In this document: positions 48,506-54,530 of the stretch, in pieces
How positions within the stretch are numbered: the first letter of the stretch is position 1
Layout: every line of letters starts with the position of its first letter
Source of the DNA: Chloromonas sp. AAM2
Taxonomy: Eukaryota; Chlorophyta; Chlorophyceae; Chlamydomonadales; Chlamydomonadaceae
Direction: 5' to 3'
NCBI GenBank assembly: GCA_004335635.1
Contig: QAXH01006161.1
Location: forward strand, 1,085-55,614
DNA: 54,530 bases
Notes under the pieces: generated by a model
Seen by the model: only the letters and a program-made list of their open reading frames with translations
The model's database searches: none
What the model was told of the DNA's origin: nothing
Made by a program: the position numbers and the translations under genes

Positions 48506-50689
48506 ATAGAAAAGAAATTCTCAGTCGTCGACGACTAAAACATGTGTGCCTAGCGCCCGCATGGGCCCTGCTGACACTCCTCACTGGCGCATGTTTACTA
48601 TTTTGGGTATGCGAGTCGGCGCATGCTTATACTTAGCCCAGCCGTTTCACACCTCCTGTACTCTTTGAGCCTTAGTATTCCTGGAGCATAGAGTCTCCCT
48701 TTGGAGCAACAGCATCCGATGACGTTGCGTGTGTTTTGGCCCAAGTCTGTGTGCTGGTGCCTCCGTGCTGGCAGCATCCGACACCCTTGCAAGTGTTCCA
48801 GCTGTGGGGTTTGGGCTGCGGAGCACGTGTGAAGGGGTGTGAGTTGAGTGTTCGTACGCAATACCTACATATTTCAGGGATGCACAGCGGCCGTATTGTA
48901 TGAATAGTGACCATTACACCTTCCCAGGTTGACAGATTGGAGAGCGTTTAGCGCTTCGAGGCTATAAAACCCAGGGAATCTGCATACAGGCTTTGGGCCG
49001 CCCTTGGCCCCCCCGCCACGCCCAGCAGCCCAGCACCGTGGTGGCCAAAAACAAGCTCCGGGGACACGTCGTCAAGGGGAGCAGGCAGCAAAGCTGCCAA
49101 TCATCCCTTCCAATTTGTCGCTTTGCGGACGCACTCGCCACACGAAGGGGCGCAGTGAGCAATCTGAGCAGGGTCCGATGGTACCTCCGCCTTCACAGGT
49201 GGTAGGGGTAAAGGACTTCTTAGTTGGAAACCTTTTATGTTTTTGCGTTCAGCGTCTGTTATTCGACCAGCCTTTGGACGCTTGTTCAGCACTGCATCAT
49301 TGGTGATGCCCTTGCCTTTGCCCGCTTTTGTTTGCCGTTTGCCACTGTGCGTGCTATGCCACGCTTTGCTGACCGACGCCATTGGTTCTTTCGCTCTGCA
49401 GGTCATCGTTCACCGACTAACGCTCCCGTGCTGGCGCCCAAATCGAGCAGAGCAAACAACAATGCGGCAGCAGCCTCTATGCACACCCTTTTTTGGCGCA
49501 AGCGTGTCCCCTGACCCTGTGTGCCTCACATCAGGCATCCGCACATGCTGCTGCCGTTGCGCAAAGCGTTGGGAATCTCAGAGCTCTGGTAGTGTCTTGG
49601 TCGCCAACCACGTTGCCACTGCTAGGGTTATAGAGGCTTGATGCGTTTGCCACAAACAATTCACTCCGCTTGGGTTGGGCAACGACTTGGACACAATTGC
49701 TATGGACACAATATTGGTGGTTAAGAGACCCACCATGGGGTGCAATTCCCCTCACAGCTAAGGTCACTAGGCCGTTCGAATATACAGCCGTTCGGCAATA
49801 GAGCCTGCACTGTAGGACGTCACTGTAAGCAGCTGCAACTAACATGGGCACGACTTTGGCATCATAAATTATCAAAGTTTCCTTAGCTAAGCTTCCCTTA
49901 GGTCACGCTCTCACAACTTAATAACTCCACTCACGCTAGTCAGACCACTACACACAGGGGCGCACCTGGTGGCCGAGTCAACTGAGGCGAGGTAAGCTGT
50001 ATTGAGCTCTGTCAATCCAATAAACATAGGTGCGAGAGGATTACAAGCATAAGGAAAAGAGGGATAACAACGTCCCGGATCTAGCTAGGCAGCTTGGCCG
50101 AGTTGCCAACTTGCACGAGCAAGTCACATACCAAGCCTTGTGGCAGATGGCCAATCATGACTCAAGCCAATCACTTGCATACTTAAATAGCCACAAAGAG
50201 CGTGTTTTGCAACGCACACCAATGGCGTGTTGTCATGTCCACGCATGCATGGCGCTGCTCATGTGCAGCCGGATCACAATTCATCAACAGCAGATTGAAG
50301 GGTTCAAACTTGAGGTCATGGGTCCGTTAGCACCGTCCAACAATCTACCACAAACTGGTGGGCAATGAGATCAACCTTGGGTTCAAACTTGATGACCGCG
50401 AAGTAGTCAGAGAAGATCACGAGGCCTTTGATCATGTCAAGCCCACGGGTCAGGTGTTCACTGCAGTGCCTGATGCCACCTGGCAACTTTTGGCTATCGT
50501 CAAGGGATGCTCACAACACCATACCAGGGCCACCACTCAAAGGGTTCAACCTTGTATGAAGATGATGGTTCAACGTTGAATGAATGACGAGTGGTCACAT
50601 GCTCACGTAGTGAGGATCACCAGGCCTGCAAGCCATGTCATGCGTCACCTTGTCCACTGCAGCCTGATAAGCTTTGTCGACTACGGCTG

Positions 50690-53600
50690 CTACATGGCCC
50701 GGACACTGGCCAGCACCTTGCTCAGTGCACGCCGAAAGAGCCCCTTCCGCTTGTTGGGCTGCAATGCAGGGAGCAGGGAGGGCGGGGGTAAGGTAGGCTC
50801 TGCGTCTCCTGCCCAGTTTGGAAAGGGAACAGGGACTGACGGGGAGACATCGGTGTCTTCTGGCGAGAAGGTGTCGGCCTCCGGTTGAAAACACTTGGTG
50901 AAGATGGAGCGCCAGCGTGAACTGAGACTGCTGTCCCGTCGCGTCTTGCCAGAACCGCTGTCCATCTCCCCGAATACGGGCTTCTGTTCTTTGATTTGCA
51001 CGCCGACACACACGTTTTCCCCAACGTGCTGTGCCAAGCCGGCGTCCCCCCGGTCGAGCCATTGTTGTACAGCGGCAGCGCTGGCTGGCACAGCTCCGTC
51101 TGTGCCATGAGTTTGCCAGCGCAACATCAGGTCCAAGAGCTGTGCGTCCTTGTCGCGCAGCTCACGGCGGAGCCTGCGAACAGTGACAGGCACCACAGCA
51201 CGGTTGAAACACATGAGCAAGCGGTGCGGCACATGAACGGGCAGTGCATCACATGTGCAGCACAATGTGGGCGGCACATGATACACAACTTCACGATAAG
51301 CACGTATTCATGATATGCATTGGCATGCTGACAATAGTGCATGCAATGCAGGGATGTTTTGTAGCATGCATTCAATTTGTCTTGTCAATGCATCAAACAG
51401 ATGAAAACTGACATCATACTCACCATGTATTTGCTAGCAACGAACCCTGTCGCGCGTGAACACACCAGTGCCCACAGCCGTGTAGCTGCATACACATGCT
51501 GTTGTGATGCTTGACAATGATTCATATCATATCACAGACTGTGCTCCAGCCATGCCGGGCGGCCTGCCCACCTGTTGTTCTCCTCCTGCATGGCCTCCGC
51601 TGCCCTCTCTCCTTGCTGCAGGAGCCCCTCGAGCGCGCTCATGGTGTCCGCAAAGCCCGCATTCAGCGTGGACAGCCCGCCCCGCAGGCCCGCCGCCATC
51701 TGTCAACAGCAACACATGCACAAACAGAAGTCAAGAGCAGAGCCAGTGCAGTCTGGCAACGAAGCATGCGATGGAAACGTTCTAGTGACGGTGCATGCAT
51801 CAGATGTATATGCAGAAAGTACCAATGGTTATGCCGGCCGGCCCCTGACACGTATTGTTTTCTCACCTGAGGCAGCGTCTCCGGCTGAGTGATGCTGGGG
51901 CTGGCAAAGATTGGGTGGGTAGTGGCGGTCTTGTCTTGCTCCATCACCTGCCAATCACAGGCACACATGCAGACGTCAGCACATCATCACACTGCAGCTA
52001 ACTGCCGATTGCCGATCACACTGTACACACCACTTACACGACATTCATGGCAGGTCTTGATGTTTGCCAACCTAACATCCCCGCAGTCAGTGTGCCAATA
52101 AAAAGATGTTTGCCAGTTCTTCTAGTGTGGAAAAACGCGAGCGCAAGCCATGGACTGATGCAGAGCAACAAATAGTGAAGGACTTCGTGAAGCGTCAAGG
52201 AGGGCCCGGCAACTGGCAGGAGGCAGTGACGCTGCTGCCAGGCAGGAAATCGCAGTCCATCTGCAACCTATGGAACCATCGACTGTGTGACGAGGCTCAA
52301 CAGAAGCCTAACCCACACTCCAGCTCACGCATGCTGCCTCACCCAGCACCCCAACCAACCGTAACACAGTCCCTGGCCTGTAGCCCTACTGAGTAAACCC
52401 TGACTTTCCAGCCCTCACCTCCTGAACTGCCTCCTTGCCTGCGCCGCCCTGCTTGTACTTCACTGCTGGCATGGCCAGGGTGGAGATGGTCTTGGGGATG
52501 GGCGACATGATGCTCCCAATGCTCTCCTTCAAGACCTCATTCTTAGATAAGACCTGAGCCCACGCAGTCAATCAAGACAATGGCAAAGTCAGGTGCAAAA
52601 GCAGGGCCACTGTAGCGTTGAATGGCATGCACAAGTTGTGCCCGCAGTCATGCCATTTAAGCACAACAAAGACTGGTGAAACGTTGGCTCATGGTGCTGC
52701 AGATGAAATGATTCACAGCTGTAAAACAAATGGCATACGGGTTCCAGTGGCGATCCTGAAGACTGCTGCAGAACTAGCAAACAGCTTTTTCTCCCGTGCG
52801 CTTGAGAACGTCACGAACCCTAACCCAGTCCCTGCCCTCTAACCCCTGACCCTCTTTCTGGCCCTCACCTCCTGGGCAGCCTCCTTGCCTGCGCCGTCCC
52901 ACTGGTTGACCACTGCTGGCATGGCCAGGGTGGAGATGGTCTTGGAGATGGGCAGCGTGATGCTCCCCACGCTCTCGTTCGACACCTCCTCCTTAAACAT
53001 CTGAGATCATGCAGTCAAAATGAGACAAAGTCAGCTGCAAAACATGAGCACCTTAGCGTTGAACGGTATGCACAAACTTTGCCCAAAGTCATGCCATTCA
53101 AACAGAACGAAAAAACGATGATGTTAAAATCAGAAGGTGCGCACAGAATGTTGTTTATGGTCTTGAAAGGTTGGCCTACGGTGCTGCAGTTGCAGCAATT
53201 CCTAGCTGTAAAACAGATGGCATACAGGCGTACGTTTCCCACCTGGCGTGTGTACCCCCTGAGCAGAGCCTCCACCATGCCCTGCGCTGCGCTTGGCAGC
53301 AGGAACCTTTCTCCGTGGATGTCGGGCTTCTCCATCGTAGTGAAGAGGACAAGGGGGGCTGTGCCAGTGAAGACCTGCAACAGGCACGAGTGTATTTGAG
53401 AGAGTTGAGATTATACTGCATTGCCATGCCTATTACTCCCTGTCTGGAACTAAGGTGTCGTTGCATTCTAGAGTTCACAGCCTGTGTGGTTTCGATCAGA
53501 ACAAAGTTTTCAGCCCGGACATCGCTGCGAACCCTACGAAAAGGCAAGTGCACGCAGCGATTGCGATTCAAGCATGCATCGGTCGACTAAACTACTAGCG

Positions 53601-54366
53601 TCATCTGCATATGGCAAAACCCCAAAGACGTAAGACGGCCGTAACGCAGCCGCCGCACTCGGCTGCGATTGATGAAGTCCTTGCGAAAACCACTGAGTCA
53701 CTCGCTAGTAGCAGCCTGTCCACTGGTTCAAGTGGCGATCCTGAAGACTGCCGCAGAACTAGCAAACAGCTTTTTTTCCCGTGCGCTTGAGAACGTCACG
53801 AACCCTAACCCAGTCCCTGCCCTCTAGATCCCAACCCCTGACCCTCTTTCTGGCCCTCACCTCCTGGGCAGCCTCCTTGCCTGCGCCGTCCCGCTGGATG
53901 ACCACTGTTGGCATGGCCAGGGTGGAGATGGTCTTGGAGATGGGCAGCGTGATGCTCCCCACGCTCTCGTTCGACACCTCCTCCTTAAACATCTGAGATC
54001 ATGCAGTCAAAATGAGACAAAGTCAGCTGCAAAACATGAGCACCTTAGCGTTGAACGGTATGCACAAACTTTGCCCAAAGTCATGCCATCCAAACAGAAC
54101 GAAAGAACGATGATGTTATAATCAGAAGTTGTGCACAGAATGTTGTTTATGGTCTTGAAAGGTTGGCCTACGGTGCTGCAGTTGCAGCAATTCCTAGCTG
54201 TAAAACAGATGGCAGACGGGCGTACGTTTCCCACCTGGCGTGTGTACCCCCTGAGCAGAGCCTCCACCATGCCCTGCGCTGCGCTTAGCAGCAGGAACCT
54301 TCCTCCGTGGATGTCGGGCTTCTCCATCGTAGTGAAGAGGACAAGGGGGGCTGTGCCAGTGAAGTC
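50690..54366 (-). CDS. Unrecognised protein with duplicated 44-residue exon modules (5' end beyond window)
   Basis: Family not recognised. Exons in transcript order: 54235-54366, 53861-53992, 53243-53374, 52869-53000, 52419-52553, 51867-51947, 51572-51699 and 50690-51173; phases agree and give 451 residues in this window, with more upstream off the right edge. Two kinds of 44-codon exon alternate. Module A reads (D/V)FTGTAPLVLFTTMEKPDIHG and ends GMVEALLRGYTRQ. Module B reads MFKEEVSNESVGSITLPISK and ends DGAGKEAAQE. The order here is A-B-A-B-B', where B' is a diverged 45-codon version and its A exon is missing. Downstream are a short linker exon, a helical exon (LRGGLSTLNAGFADTMSALE, EGLLQQGERAAEAMQEENNR) and a last exon that opens with a charged helix (LRRELRDKDAQLLDLMLRWQ) and has a basic C-terminus. 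The helices suggest coiled coils. No function is claimed. Confidence 0.7.
52100..52120 (+). repeat. Truncated copy of the MITE terminal motif
   Basis: AAAAAGATGTTTGCCAGTTC matches the motif, then the sequence diverges at CTTCTAG. It lies in an intron of the minus-strand repeat-module gene and overlaps the start of the Myb-like open frame. Confidence 0.65.
52106..52396 (+). CDS. Myb/SANT-domain open reading frame
   Basis: A single open frame of 96 codons. Residues 14-60 form one Myb/SANT repeat, with the three regularly spaced tryptophans W16, W37 and W56, PWTDAEQQIVKDFVKRQG in helix 1 and LLPGRKSQSICNLWNHRL in helix 3. Such repeats bind DNA or chromatin. The remaining C-terminus is Pro/Ser-rich. 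The ATG lies inside the MITE motif (52100-52120). The whole frame sits antisense within an intron (51948-52418) of the minus-strand gene. It may be a small gene, an exon of a plus-strand gene entered at the CTTCTAG acceptor (52117-52123), or a fragment carried by a mobile element. I cannot tell which. Confidence 0.5.
   Translation: MFASSSSVEKRERKPWTDAEQQIVKDFVKRQGGPGNWQEAVTLLPGRKSQSICNLWNHRLCDEAQQKPNPHSSSRMLPHPAPQPTVTQSLACSPTE
52737..53388. repeat. Segmental duplication, copy 1 (partner 53729-54380)
   Basis: About 650 bases recur 992 bases to the right with few changes. The unit contains exon B, the intron and exon A of the minus-strand gene. At the left junction both copies start in AGTGGCGATCCTGAAGACTG. 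The 340 bases between the copies (53389-53728) are unique. The motif at 52761-52790 is a diverged relative of the MITE end. Confidence 0.9.
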
Positions 54367-54380
54367 CTGCGGCAGGCACA
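53729..54380. repeat. Segmental duplication, copy 2 (partner 52737-53388)
   Basis: The second copy carries the same exon pair at a constant 992-base offset (53861 versus 52869; 54235 versus 53243). Differences are scattered substitutions, several of which change residues (for example AVVNQWDG versus TVVIQRDG), so both exon copies have begun to diverge. Confidence 0.9.
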
Positions 54381-54530
54381 CATCACATTGGGTTTACTTG
54401 AGCGACTTCATGACTCAATGCAAAAGCAGGCTTATCCATGGCACTGGATGTGCAGGCTAGCTCTCGCATTTTGTGCGGAGGCGTTGTGTGACCTGGAATT
54501 GCTGCCTGAGCATGCATGATGGAGGCTCAG

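Larger units (their letters stand above)
45974..50689. other. 4.7-kb stretch with no supported gene
   Basis: Only short or low-complexity open frames are present. The longest, 47942-48538 plus (198 codons), is Arg-rich and ends in a short tandem repeat (48458-48505), so it is not called. A MITE motif lies at 47137-47170. A distant TGTAA at about 46974 could end the ketolase transcript, but it is 1 kb from the stop. At 49.0-49.5 kb there are overlapping frames without a recognisable domain. This may be decayed mobile DNA. Confidence 0.5.

Noticed and set aside
47942..48538. 198-codon Arg-rich open frame
   Set aside because: It is low in complexity, ends in a tandem repeat and lacks a recognisable domain or splice context.

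Overview
This is a window of nuclear DNA from a green alga (Chlorophyta). The genes are split by many short GT-AG introns and lie on both strands. Recognisable products include beta-tubulin with a C-terminus typical of green algae, a major LHCII chlorophyll a/b protein, a plastid UGP3-type UDP-glucose pyrophosphorylase and a Haematococcus-like beta-carotene ketolase. The TGTAA poly(A) signal used by chlorophytes lies just after several stop codons. The class (a trebouxiophyte or a chlorophycean) cannot be fixed from this sequence alone.

Layout, left to right: FAHD1-type acylpyruvase (+, 265-2048); beta-tubulin (-, 2924-5227); UGP3 (-, 7362-14687, 16 exons); electron transfer flavoprotein beta subunit (+, 16721-18976); an unrecognised multi-exon gene (+, about 19250-22750); a 1273-residue low-complexity protein with a plastid-like N-terminus and a C-terminal membrane segment (+, 24705-30631); a TMEM107-like ciliary transition-zone protein (+, 31104-32094); LHCII (-, 33690-35330); a WD40-like protein (-, 37358-40129); beta-carotene ketolase (+, 41475-45973); and an unrecognised gene built partly from duplicated exon pairs (-, 50690 to beyond the right edge). 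Exons were joined by hand from splice sites, reading phase and family similarity. For most genes the exon lengths sum to an exact multiple of three, which supports the models.

The genes do not form an operon-like unit. Shared themes are plastid function (UGP3 for sulfolipid, LHCII for light harvesting, ketolase for ketocarotenoids, perhaps the low-complexity protein), mitochondrial metabolism (ETFB, FAHD1) and microtubules or cilia (tubulin, TMEM107).

Intergenic and intronic DNA holds several repeat families. The clearest is a short element with a terminal motif of about 30 bp (core GATGTTTGCCAGTTCTGGGA). It occurs at eight or more sites and twice as facing inverted pairs inside introns, so it looks like a MITE. 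One copy of the motif abuts a small Myb/SANT open frame. Other repeats are a 28-bp minisatellite, three pairs of dispersed repeats, a partial copy of a ketolase exon, and a 992-bp-spaced duplication of an exon pair. The stretch 46-50.6 kb has no gene I can support.
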